NCBI RefSeq assembly: GCF_033439725.1
Contig: NW_026944390.1
Location: forward strand, 1,612,001 to 1,676,000
DNA length: 64,000 nt
Source: Neurospora tetraspora
Taxonomy: Eukaryota; Ascomycota; Sordariomycetes; Sordariales; Sordariaceae
Reading direction: 5' to 3'
The translations under genes were made by a program, and so were the position numbers. Positions 49,064 to 57,781 of the stretch are shown piece after piece; position 1 is the stretch's first letter; each line of letters begins with the position of its first letter. The notes under the pieces were generated by a model. The model was not told the origin of the DNA. It worked only from the letters and a program-made list of their open reading frames with translations, and did not search any database.

Positions 49064-49461
49064 ATGTCCGACACAAAGGCCAACCCCAAGACCCAGGCCG
49101 ACACGAGCTCCGGCTCAGGCACCAACAAGGGCCCGTCCACTGGCGCTGCTTCGGAGGATACCGGCAACAAGAAGCCTATTCTCCAGGCCACCCAGACCTG
49201 CGATTGCAACCACACTGGTAGTTGCACTTGTGCGCCGGGGTCGTGTGCTTGCTTCAACTGCCCTGTAAGTTTCCTTTTTTTTTTTTTTTTTTTGCTCGTC
49301 TCTCTCGGCGTCTTTGCGTGTTTTCGCGTGTTTGAGTCCTGAGTTGAGGTCTTGCGTTGTTGTCTTGGTGTCTAACCCCCTTGGTGTTTTGAAAACAGAA
49401 TCCTTCTTCTTCCTCTAAGGAGTCCAAGGCTGCGCCTGATGAGGAGTGGACTGTTCTCTAA
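49064..49461 (+). CDS. Small Cys-rich metallothionein-like protein
   Basis: Exon 1 (49064-49264) and exon 2 (49399-49461) give 87 residues. The intron has GTAAGT, a TCTAAC branch and an AAACAG acceptor, and carries a run of 19 T near its 5' end. Residues 1-45 are hydrophilic and Thr/Ser/Gly/Lys-rich. Residues 46-66 hold seven Cys (46, 48, 54, 56, 61, 63, 66) spaced CxCx5CxCx4CxCx2C, almost the spacing of the classical 25-residue Neurospora copper metallothionein (CxCx5CxCx3CxCx2C). The tail is acidic and ends WTVL. A role in binding Cu(I) or Zn is inferred from this pattern alone. It is not the known short copper metallothionein, being over three times longer. Confidence 0.8.
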
Positions 49462-51569
49462 GGAGTGTGCCAACAGTGTTGGTTTAGATGAGAAGGATGA
49501 GTGGTAGTGTCTGGTCTGTCCTCAGTCCCTTCACATCACTGTGTTCTGTTTTACACACAATTCGGGTTCTTACTAGATGAATTTCCTGCATACAGGGCCA
49601 TTGCTAACCTTTTATTTTGTATCCAGGCCGCAACCAAGGGTGGCGAAAAGCATCACAAGCATAAAAAGCTTGAAATGAAGCATGGCACCTCAGCTTGACA
49701 ATACCCCTCTGATGGGACTCTGAGCTGCTTAAACTTCTGAGCTTCTTGCACGACAAACACAAGTCAGGCGATGGTTGCCTCCTCAACGTTGTTTTTGTTT
49801 TTGGTTTCCGTTTTGCGTCCATCAACTGTGTCGGGTTCTCAAAGACACAAAGGAAGGGAAACTGGGTGAAAAACTGTAATGTGACAGTCATGCGTAACAT
49901 ATGATCGGTGGAAAACAGCGAAGTTGTTCTTCGCGGGACGGGAGCATTGGATGGGTTGATGGATGATTTTGTTCATGATTGTATGCCTTCTGATCTTTTG
50001 CTCTTCGGTGAGGAAAAGATCACCTTCACTCGTTGATCTTCAAGCAGTGAGCTTCATTTTCACTTCTCCCTTGGATTCTGAAGCTATTCGCGATCTGATC
50101 GTTCGTCCCTCTCTCCGTCTATCCCTCAAACCTCAGCCATTCCATCCATTATCAGCGTCAACCACCTCGTCCACTTGAGTCATGAAATCCATCAGCACAG
50201 CCCTGATCAGCCATCTGCAGCAAGTTTTTGTCGTAGTATATGGTTGGTTTTGTGTTGTGTTGTTGAATTTTGGCCCATTTCAAATTGGTGACAAGGACGA
50301 GAGCGGCACCGTAGTTGACCTGGTAATCTTCCGACTTCTATCGAATATCAATTTTATCGCTTATAACTAATACTCTCAGTACCAGATTGGCCATCTATTC
50401 AGTGATCTTTTCTATGTCAGACTTGTCGGCCACTTTGTCAAGGTTGATCGGTGGTGAAGTGTTTATCTCTTTCATCGCGGCCTTGATCTTTTTAGTAATC
50501 CCATCAGAATCGCTAAAAAGATCAAGGTTGCAATGAAGGAAATAAAAACTTCACCCCCGATCAACCTCGACAAGGTTGCCAACATATCTAATATAGAGAA
50601 GATTATTGAACAAATAGCCAATCTAGTATTAAAAGTATCAACTATAAGCGACAAAACTGATACTCAACAGAAGTCGGAAGATTACCAGGTCAACTACGGT
50701 GCCGCTGATAATCTTTCTACTGATACCAGTAGCTCCCACACCAACACCACTGGTCAGACCCGAGGTGGAGGATTCGGAAGAGATTTTTTTGCTTTCGGTT
50801 TCTGGCTTTGAGCACACGAGTACCTCTATTACTCCTACCCTGAGCAAAGAAATGGCGTGGGTCGGCGGGTAATGTAGGTTAGTTTAGAGTAGGGAAAATG
50901 GGGATACCCAATGGGGTTAACGGACTCGGGGTTTACCCCTATTGCTTTCAAAACATTGTTGTGTTTGGTTTCCTCAGCAACGATAGCATGGTGATACGAT
51001 GAACTATCATCTGGACGTGACATCCGTAGGCGTACAAACTGATAAGGAGCTCAGACACGGACAAGGTTAGGTATGACTTCCTGTCTCTGGGTTTCACCGG
51101 CGTGTGATATATGTGATTGTTCATAGGATGGGACAGAGGTTGCGCATGAAAAATCGTGGTATCCATTCATTCAAGAAAATAATGATATATACAGGCTCGC
51201 AAAGCAGTTACAACTTTACGGAAGAATTTTGATGCTTGTTGCACCCACACACAAACCTCCTTGTGTGATAGAAAACCCCCCTTTGCCCCCCGGAGGCAAG
51301 AGTGCGTGCGTGCAGCCCATGAAAAACAGAAAGCAAAATAGGTGGGTTCACTTCGCCCAAATCAGTCAAATATTGGGAATAGATCCCTCGCCAAACTTTG
51401 TTGGATTACCAACAATACAGACCCTTTTTCTTGACCCGGTAATGCAGTTGTGAAAAAAGACATATCAGCTTTAAAACGCCGAAAGGAATTCCCATTTTGA
51501 CACCCCCAAGTTATCCATCCTCCTTCCCTCGCCTTTTAGATTAGATCCAAGCGCTAAACGCTAAGACGT
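49462..51569. other. Intergenic region holding a long inverted repeat
   Basis: This 2.1 kb stretch between the metallothionein-like gene and acetolactate synthase has no convincing gene. It contains the 193-bp inverted repeat listed separately. The rest is unique with short frames only. Confidence 0.4.
50303..50705. repeat. Long inverted repeat: 193-bp arms, 17-base loop
   Basis: Left arm 50303-50495 and right arm 50513-50705 are reverse complements without any indel. The outer 37 bp and the innermost 15 bp are perfect. In between are roughly 36 mismatches, of which about 32 are transitions, many of CpA/TpA or TpG/TpA form on one arm or the other. A transcript through it would fold into a near-continuous 193-bp hairpin. 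A short frame covers the right arm (from 50533) but has no recognised domain. Confidence 0.92.
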
Positions 51570-53821
51570 TTAAAGACCGTGGACACCACCGGTACGCTTA
51601 ACCATCAGCTCACGACGCTTCCTGTCGCGCTCCTGGTCGAAGGTGATGAACTCATCCAGACCGGCGCCGGCAGGGACCATGGGGAGAACGGGAACCTTCT
51701 TGTCGGTGACGACCTCGAGAAGGGCGGGGCCCTCAGAGTTGATGAGCCACTTGAGACCCTCGACGACCTCATCGGGCTTGATGATGCGCTTAGCTTGGAC
51801 GCCCATGGCATCGGCGAGCTTGATGAAGTCGGGGTTCTTCTGGTGGGTGTGCGAGTAGCGGTCGTCGTAGAAGAGGTTCTGCCACTGCGTGACCATGCCC
51901 TGCTCCTCGTTGTTGAGGACGATGACCTTGACGCCAATGTTGAACTGAGCCGCAGTGGAGAGCTCGGTGAGGGTCATGCCGAAGGAGGCATCGCCGTCAA
52001 TGTCAATGACGAGAGCATCAGGCTTGGCGACCTTGGCGCCGATGGCGGCGGGGAGACCATAGCCCATGGTACCGAGACCACCGGAGGTGATCATGGTACG
52101 GGGGTGGCGCCAGCGGAAGTGCTGAGCGGTCCACATCTGATGCTGGCCGACACCGGTGGCGATGTAGGTGTTGTCCTTGCGGCCCTCGACGAGCTTGCTG
52201 AGCTCCTCGATGAGGGTCTGAGGCTTGATCAAACCGGTGCGCTCGGCGCGCTCGTAGTCGGAAAGGGGCCACTTGGTCTTCCACTCGTTGATCTTGCCGA
52301 ACCACTCCTTGCGATCGGCCATGGTCTTGGCCTCAACCTGGGGAATGAGGAGCTCGATGTTGGTGGCAACATCACCCTCGACAGCCTCGGTAGCCTGGAC
52401 GACCTTGTTGATGTTCTTGGGAAGAATCTCGAAGTGGACGATACCACCACGACCCTCGGCGGCGGCAGCCTTGGCAGCGGGAGCAAACTTGTTGAGGTTA
52501 AGGGTGACACGGTCGTCGAAACGGCCACCAAGGCAGATGATCAAATCGGCCTGCTGGATGGCCATGTTGGCGTAAGCGGCACCGTGCATACCGAGCATGT
52601 GGAGAGACTTCTCGTCGAGCTCATCGAAAGCACCGAGACCGTGGAGGGTGGTGGTAACGGGGATAGAGGCCTTCTCAGAGAGAGCGCGGAGGAGCTCAGG
52701 ACCGCCCTTGGACTGGACAACACCGTGGCCGGCATAGATGACGGGCTTCTTGGCGATGTTGATGAGCTTGGCGACACGGTGGATCGAGGCATCGAGCTGC
52801 TTGCGGCTCAGCTCAATGGCAGCGCGAGAGGCGGCGCTGGGAATGGTGGGGATGGCGGTGTCGGTGGGGATGGCGCGGCGAAGGATACCAGCGGTGATAT
52901 CCTTGGGAAGATCGACGAGGACGGGGCCAGGTCTGCCGCTAGTGGCGATCTCGAAGGCCTCGTTAATGCGGCGAGGAAGCTCGGCGACACTCTTCACCAT
53001 GACGTTCCACTTGGTGCAAGACCTAGAGATACCAATGACGTCGGCCTCCTGAAAAGCGTCGCTGCCAATGGCAGTGGTGGGAACCTGGCCGGAGAAGACG
53101 ACCATTGGAGTACCGTCGGCAAGGGCATCGGCCATCGGGGTGACGACGTTGGTCGCACCGGGACCGGAGGTGACGAGGACGACACCGGGCTTGCCAGAAG
53201 CACGGGCGTAACCCTCAGCCATGTGACCAGCACCTTGTTCGTGGCGGGGGAGGACGAAGTCGAAGTGGGGAGAGTTGTAGATGGCATCGAAGACGGGGAG
53301 AATGGCACCGCCAGGATAGCCGAAAATGTGCTTTACGCCGTGTCTGAGCATCATCTCGTGGAAGATTTCACCACCAGTCTTGCCGATGAACCTGCATGAC
53401 AGATATTTTGTTAGTCCGGCCAAATTGTAGGCGTATTAGCTGTAATGAGGCATCAAACGTACGACTCGTCCATGTCGGTCTTACGACCGACGAGAGGCTG
53501 AACATTGCTGGGTGTAGGCTCAGGCTGGAAATTTTGGCTGGGAGTAGGTCTGCTGGCCTCGCTGTGGTGGTTGTGTATGTTAGCATTGTTGTGTATTTCG
53601 GGTTCGTCGTGAGTCACCGATATAGGGGGGCGGCGACCGGGGCAAGGGATGTTTTGGAGAAAGACATACGCGGCGGCAGTAGACTGATTCCTCGTTTGCA
53701 CGGAGCGGCTTGTGAGAAGAACAGCGGCCCTCTGGGAGGCAGAGAGGGTGGTACGCTGGGAGATCTGTTGCGCCTCAGTCAACGCCTTCAAGGCGCGAGC
53801 GGCCTGACGTGATCGGAGCAT
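51570..53821 (-). CDS. ilv2: Acetolactate (acetohydroxyacid) synthase, catalytic subunit
   Basis: Exons 53821-53670, 53561-53463 and 53391-51570 give 690 residues, matching yeast Ilv2. The ThDP/FAD enzyme makes acetolactate and acetohydroxybutyrate, the first common step to valine, leucine and isoleucine, in mitochondria. Exon 1 is an Arg/Ser/Ala-rich N-terminus suited to mitochondrial import. The catalytic Glu lies in PRHEQGAGHMAEGYARA. FAD- and substrate-region motifs such as SGPGATNVVTP and GRFDDRVT are present. The ThDP-Mg motif runs from GDASFGMT to LNNEEQGMVTQW. The C-terminus ends GGVHGL. Both introns have clean donors (GTATGT, GTACGT); intron 1 also holds a TGAGTCA word. C-ending codon use indicates high expression. 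Confidence 0.97.
53610..53616. promoter_or_regulatory. TGAGTCA, candidate CPC1 (Gcn4-type) site in intron 1 of acetolactate synthase
   Basis: A perfect TGAGTCA palindrome lies in the first intron, about 205 bp downstream of the ATG. CPC1, the Neurospora Gcn4 homolog, binds TGA(C/G)TCA and activates amino acid synthesis genes. Intronic placement is unusual, and a 7-bp word can occur by chance. Confidence 0.3.
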
Positions 53822-56083
53822 CGCGGCCTTGGAGGATATATGGTATATTGGGAGCGGTTGGGAGGATAAATGCTGCTACACGTCGGCGGCAGGGGGGGAA
53901 CCACAACTTGAAGCTACCTATGTAACAGTGGCTTTGTTAGAGAAATATCGTCGGCTGAGGACGCAGCAGCAAATAGGTATTAGGGAGGATTGTAGGTGAT
54001 TCCTGTAATACTAGGAAAACACCAAAGGGTCGATGATGGATGATGGGTTTGGCGAGCTAATAAAGGGGAGAACACAAGAAGCCACGAATAATCAATGCAG
54101 TGTGGTCAGTGTAGCGACTACCAGACCGAGGGGAGACCGACCGGGAACCGGGAGCAATGTGAGTCGAGAGCCGGTCAAAAATTTAATTCTGGCCGGCACG
54201 ATAGTCATAGTGTGGGGTACTCTGGTCGCGACAGTCAGTGCCGTTGTGGGGTTCACTTGGTGGGTTTCAGCCAATGACAGGCCCCTGGCTGGCTTACTTG
54301 GCAATGTGTAGTGGCGATTTCGGAAGCAACCACTGCGGTTGTGATTGGTCTTGGGTTCCTGCCGATTCCTTTGAACTTTTTGACATTTCTCATCTTTCCA
54401 CCAGAAGGCAATGGGAATTCGGTGTGGCGGTTGTGAATAGGACTTGTTGACTCTCAGATCCTCACCCCGACTCGTCATCCTTGTTTAGCTTCATCTTTTG
54501 GACTTTAAACTCGGTATAACATTACTAAACCCATGCCGGTCGGTACGACCTCATGCATCAGGCACAAATATCAAGACCAATCACAGACGGCACCAAGAAA
54601 ATCACAGGCACTTGATGCGGTCCGATGTGTCTTTTTGCAGATTCGGGAATTCATCATGAATTCGGAGAAAAGGCCACCATGTTTCGTTGAAGCACGGTTA
54701 AGTGGCAAGTTACAGCAATCATGCTTTCCATGATCATGACTAGCACTACTTTACTTCACCATCAACCGCCTCTTCAGAATTTCATGACTCGAAAATGGTG
54801 AATATTTAGTCCGACATGCATTCCACATGTTTGTTTGTTAGCAGCCACGCTTCACCGTCCACGTATTGGGCCAACGCTACTACTGGTCCCGTCTCCCTGC
54901 ATTGCTAGTGTCACACATGGCAGCCGCAAATCCTCAGAGCGACGAAACATGTGCGGGGCGGACACCGAACCTTCCGAATTTCCTCTCATGATTCTCTTGC
55001 ACCGTTTCTGAATAGCTTCATTCTCATCATCGAAAAATCAACAACAACCAAAGTCAACAAATGGAAGGTTCGTTTGAATACTCCGACGTCGCTACCATCA
55101 CCATGTCACCAACCGTCAAGGTCCTCTTCAAGACTGAGCTATGGCCCGAATTGACCAATCACGTCTCCAACATCGAGCTGCGACAGTCGGATTGCTACGT
55201 CCGATATCGCTCATACCACTCCCCGCAAATCCACTTGCGTTGCCGTCCACCCTTTTCCCTGGCCCGCGCCCACCCAATCCACGCCAAACCCACCGAGTCC
55301 ACCGATCCACGGCTCCAGAATTGTTCTGCTTCGTGAGAGCCTCCATCCATGTCCACATCAACCACCGAACATCAAGCGAACATGCACCGAAGACCGTTTT
55401 CTGCTCTTGGCCGTCTGCAGGAACATCATGACACCTCGTAGCGTTGACGGCGTCACTCACTCCCGTCTTGACAGTTGACACCGGCGATAAGAGAGACAAC
55501 AAACACCATGGGGCATTGGCGGTGATAGTCGAGATCTGCTATCTCCGTCCGTTTCATGCCAGGATGGTCTTTTCGGGTGTGTCTGTTCCACTCGACATGC
55601 GGTGGCTGGGTGGGTAGGGGGAAGCGATCCGTCCGCTCGGGTTGCTGACACTTAACATTTTTAGGTGGTGAGTCAACTTCTTCCGATCAAGCGTGATTCG
55701 ACGCCTGTCCTCTTCGGTCCTGGGTGTCGATTTGTCCTGTAAGGGGAAGGTCCATTGCCCTTGTCGTGATACAAAGTTTGGAATATCATATGTCACTCAG
55801 CAAGTCTAGTATCATCCAAAGATTTAAGAACTTTCTCCAACTCATGAGAAGTTAACACGGAGATCAGAGGACACTCGGCTGTATCACTAACCATTCGATT
55901 AAGATCTTGGAAAAAAACTAGACTAACATGATGTCCGATGTGTACATATTCGGGAATCCATCATGAATTTGTACATAGAAAGGCCACCTTAACCCCCCCG
56001 ATCTTGACACGAGAGTGAAGACTCGAACATCCACCCTTTACCCCTTCCCTTCCCCCTACCCTCTCGTTAGCCGCCCGTAATGC
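53822..56083. other. 2.3 kb intergenic region with short dispersed repeats
   Basis: It contains the acetolactate synthase promoter on its left. A 58-bp word group at 54621-54678 (TCCGATGTGT ... ATTCGGGAATTCATCATGAA ... AGGCCACC) recurs in shortened form at 55934-55988. Just after the second copy the dispersed repeat 55997-56080 begins. A 91-codon frame at 55061-55336 has no domain and is not called. Confidence 0.4.
55997..56080. repeat. Dispersed repeat, copy 2, abutting the GIY-YIG gene stop codon
   Basis: This 84-bp stretch shares CGATCTTGACACGAG, GAAGACTCGA, ATCCACCCTTTA, CCCTACCCTCT and GTTAGCCGCCCGTAA with 28100-28191. It ends 3 bp before the stop codon of the minus-strand gene at 56084. 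Confidence 0.85.
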
Positions 56084-57481
56084 TCATTCTATCTTTATCC
56101 TTTTAGAAGCCTTCCTCTCACGAACCTTCCGGTTGCGTTCCTCCCGCTCTTCAGCAGTTTCATTAGCCCTCTTGTTAGCCATGCTCTCACGAACCTTCCG
56201 GTTGCGTTCCTCCCGCTCTTCAGCAGTTTCATTAGCCCTCTTGTTAGCCATACTCTCACAAACCTTCCGGAGACGTTCCTCCCTCTCTTCAGCTGTTTCA
56301 GCAGCCATCTTCTCCTTGTTGTAGCTCTTGCCGTATTCCCGGCTTCTTTGGCGTTTGGCCTCTTCTACCTCCTCTTGAGATAGGCCCGCGGTCAACCATT
56401 TGGAAACACGTACCCCTTCCCTCCATGCCTCGTGAGTGCATAAACCCTTATATAGCACCGACGAACCGTTCCATTTGTTGTTCGTTAATGTGGCATGAGA
56501 TGGTACTCTATCCGCATATGCGTGGAGTTCGTACACTAATGCAGTTTCGAGAACCAAGAACAATGCACGAGCAGATAGCATTGAAAGATTTGTTGAAGGG
56601 CATGGTGCTGTGATCAAAATCTTCTTGTGTGTGATTTGATAGCCGTTTTGATATGCGAGTGTCGTTAGTGAGGAAAACTTCTCACCATTATCGTAATCTT
56701 CGAATCTTCCGTGTGTGCCTGTGGTTTTTGAGGTTCCGGAGCCAATATAGATTAATGGCAGATCCTCATCCTCGCCATCATCATCATCATCAACCTGATG
56801 CTTCTCCTCATCCTCGCCATCATCATCATCAACCTGATCCTCATCCTCGCCATCATCATCATTAGCCTGATGCTTCTCCTCGCCATCATCATCATCAACC
56901 TGATTCTTCTCCTTCTTAAGGATCAGAAGGTAGACAGAAAATGCGGGTTCATCTTCGTAGGCGAATTCCGGTAATGACTTTAAAGTCGCTATGGTAGGAG
57001 GGGTTGGAGACTGAAGGATTGGTTCGAGGCTTTTATCGAAGTTCCAATCTAGCTGGAAGTACGTTTCCCAGAGTGCTTGTGTGGTAGGGAGGTATTGCTT
57101 AATCTGCAATGGACGCTTGCGGGCATATTCATAATATGCCTTGTAGGCTTTGCTGATAAACTGTGCTCCGAATGTTGGGTTTTGTGGTGCAATGTCGTCT
57201 TCGTCCTTGATCTCTTCGTCTTCACTCTCTTCGTCCTCGCTTTCCTCGTCCTTGATCTCTTCGTCTTCACTCTCTTCGTCCTCGCTTTCCTCGTCCTCGC
57301 TCTCCTCATCCTCGCTCTCCTCGTCCTCGCTTTCCTCGTCCTCGCTCTCCTCGTCCTCGCTCTCTCCATCTTCGCTCTCCTCATCTTTTCTGAATTCATC
57401 GTCGCTGTCTTCGTAGGATGGTGTGATGGTTGCTGCTGCTGCTGCTGCTGCAATAGCAGCCTTTCCTCTGGTAGTCACCAT
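56084..57481 (-). CDS. GIY-YIG-type nuclease-domain protein with acidic repeats
   Basis: This is an intronless 465-residue protein. Order: an Ala run; a (Glu-Ser-Glu-Asp-Glu)-type acidic repeat to about residue 97; a folded stretch (FGAQFISKAYKAYYEYARKR); then AFSVYLLIL (Tyr184) and, about 60 residues later, IYIGSGTS (Tyr245, Gly247) followed by HGRFEDYD, GYQITHKKIL, and ALFLVLETALVYELHAYAD. These resemble the two halves of the GIY-YIG motif, the conserved Arg helix and the late Glu of the fold. The linker between the halves is filled by DDDDGEDE repeats. The tail has three 23-residue repeats (ETAEEREERNRKVRESMANK). Such fungal proteins are uncharacterised; nuclease activity is inference. The chosen ATG follows three 52-bp leader repeats. 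Confidence 0.72.
   Translation of the reverse strand: MVTTRGKAAIAAAAAAATITPSYEDSDDEFRKDEESEDGESEDEESEDEESEDEESEDEESEDEESEDEESEDEEIKDEESEDEESEDEEIKDEDDIAPQNPTFGAQFISKAYKAYYEYARKRPLQIKQYLPTTQALWETYFQLDWNFDKSLEPILQSPTPPTIATLKSLPEFAYEDEPAFSVYLLILKKEKNQVDDDDGEEKHQANDDDGEDEDQVDDDDGEDEEKHQVDDDDDGEDEDLPLIYIGSGTSKTTGTHGRFEDYDNGEKFSSLTTLAYQNGYQITHKKILITAPCPSTNLSMLSARALFLVLETALVYELHAYADRVPSHATLTNNKWNGSSVLYKGLCTHEAWREGVRVSKWLTAGLSQEEVEEAKRQRSREYGKSYNKEKMAAETAEEREERLRKVCESMANKRANETAEEREERNRKVRESMANKRANETAEEREERNRKVRERKASKRIKIE
57199..57390. repeat. 15-bp-unit coding repeat for acidic (S-E-D-E-E)n tract
   Basis: Near-perfect tandem copies of a unit like CTCGCTCTCCTCGTC run through the N-terminal part of the GIY-YIG gene, with two blocks in which the unit encodes I-K-D-E-E instead. 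Copy number probably varies between strains. Confidence 0.8.
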
Positions 57482-57487
57482 CGCGTC

Positions 57488-57641
57488 GGTTGATGGATTG
57501 GTAGGGACCCCCGGACAACTATTGAGAGAAGAGGAACACGGTTGATAGATTGGTAGGGACCCCCGGACAACTATTGAGAGAAGAGGAACACGGTTGATAA
57601 ATTGGTAGGGACCCCCGGACAACTATTGAGAGAAGAGGAAC
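57488..57641. repeat. Three tandem copies of a 52-bp repeat upstream of the GIY-YIG start codon
   Basis: The core ATTGGTAGGGACCCCCGGAC and the following ACTATTGAGAGAAGAGGAAC recur with exact 52-bp spacing at 57497, 57549 and 57601. They lie immediately 5' of the start codon on the minus strand, so in the promoter or leader. 52 is not a multiple of three, so the repeat is unlikely to be coding. Confidence 0.9.
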
Positions 57642-57781
57642 AAAATCAGAGAGAACATCCAGTAGCAGTAGCAGAGTTTTCCATCCTTCCTAAGGAAGGA
57701 ACATTGGTGTTCATTCCTTCCCAAGGGAGGCAGTAGCAGCAGAGATTCCACGACCAACACATCCCATTATCCAGCACATAT

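Noticed and set aside
51579-53399. 606-codon plus-strand open frame, antisense to acetolactate synthase
   Set aside because: It mirrors the C-ending codon bias of the real gene and has no domain; such long antisense frames are a usual by-product of strong codon bias.
54033-54311. 92-codon frame with one hydrophobic segment upstream of acetolactate synthase
   Set aside because: Lies in the promoter of the divergent neighbour; the single hydrophobic stretch is not enough to call a gene.
55061-55336. 91-codon plus-strand frame
   Set aside because: No domain or intron signals, and Pro/His-rich low-complexity end; not distinguishable from chance.
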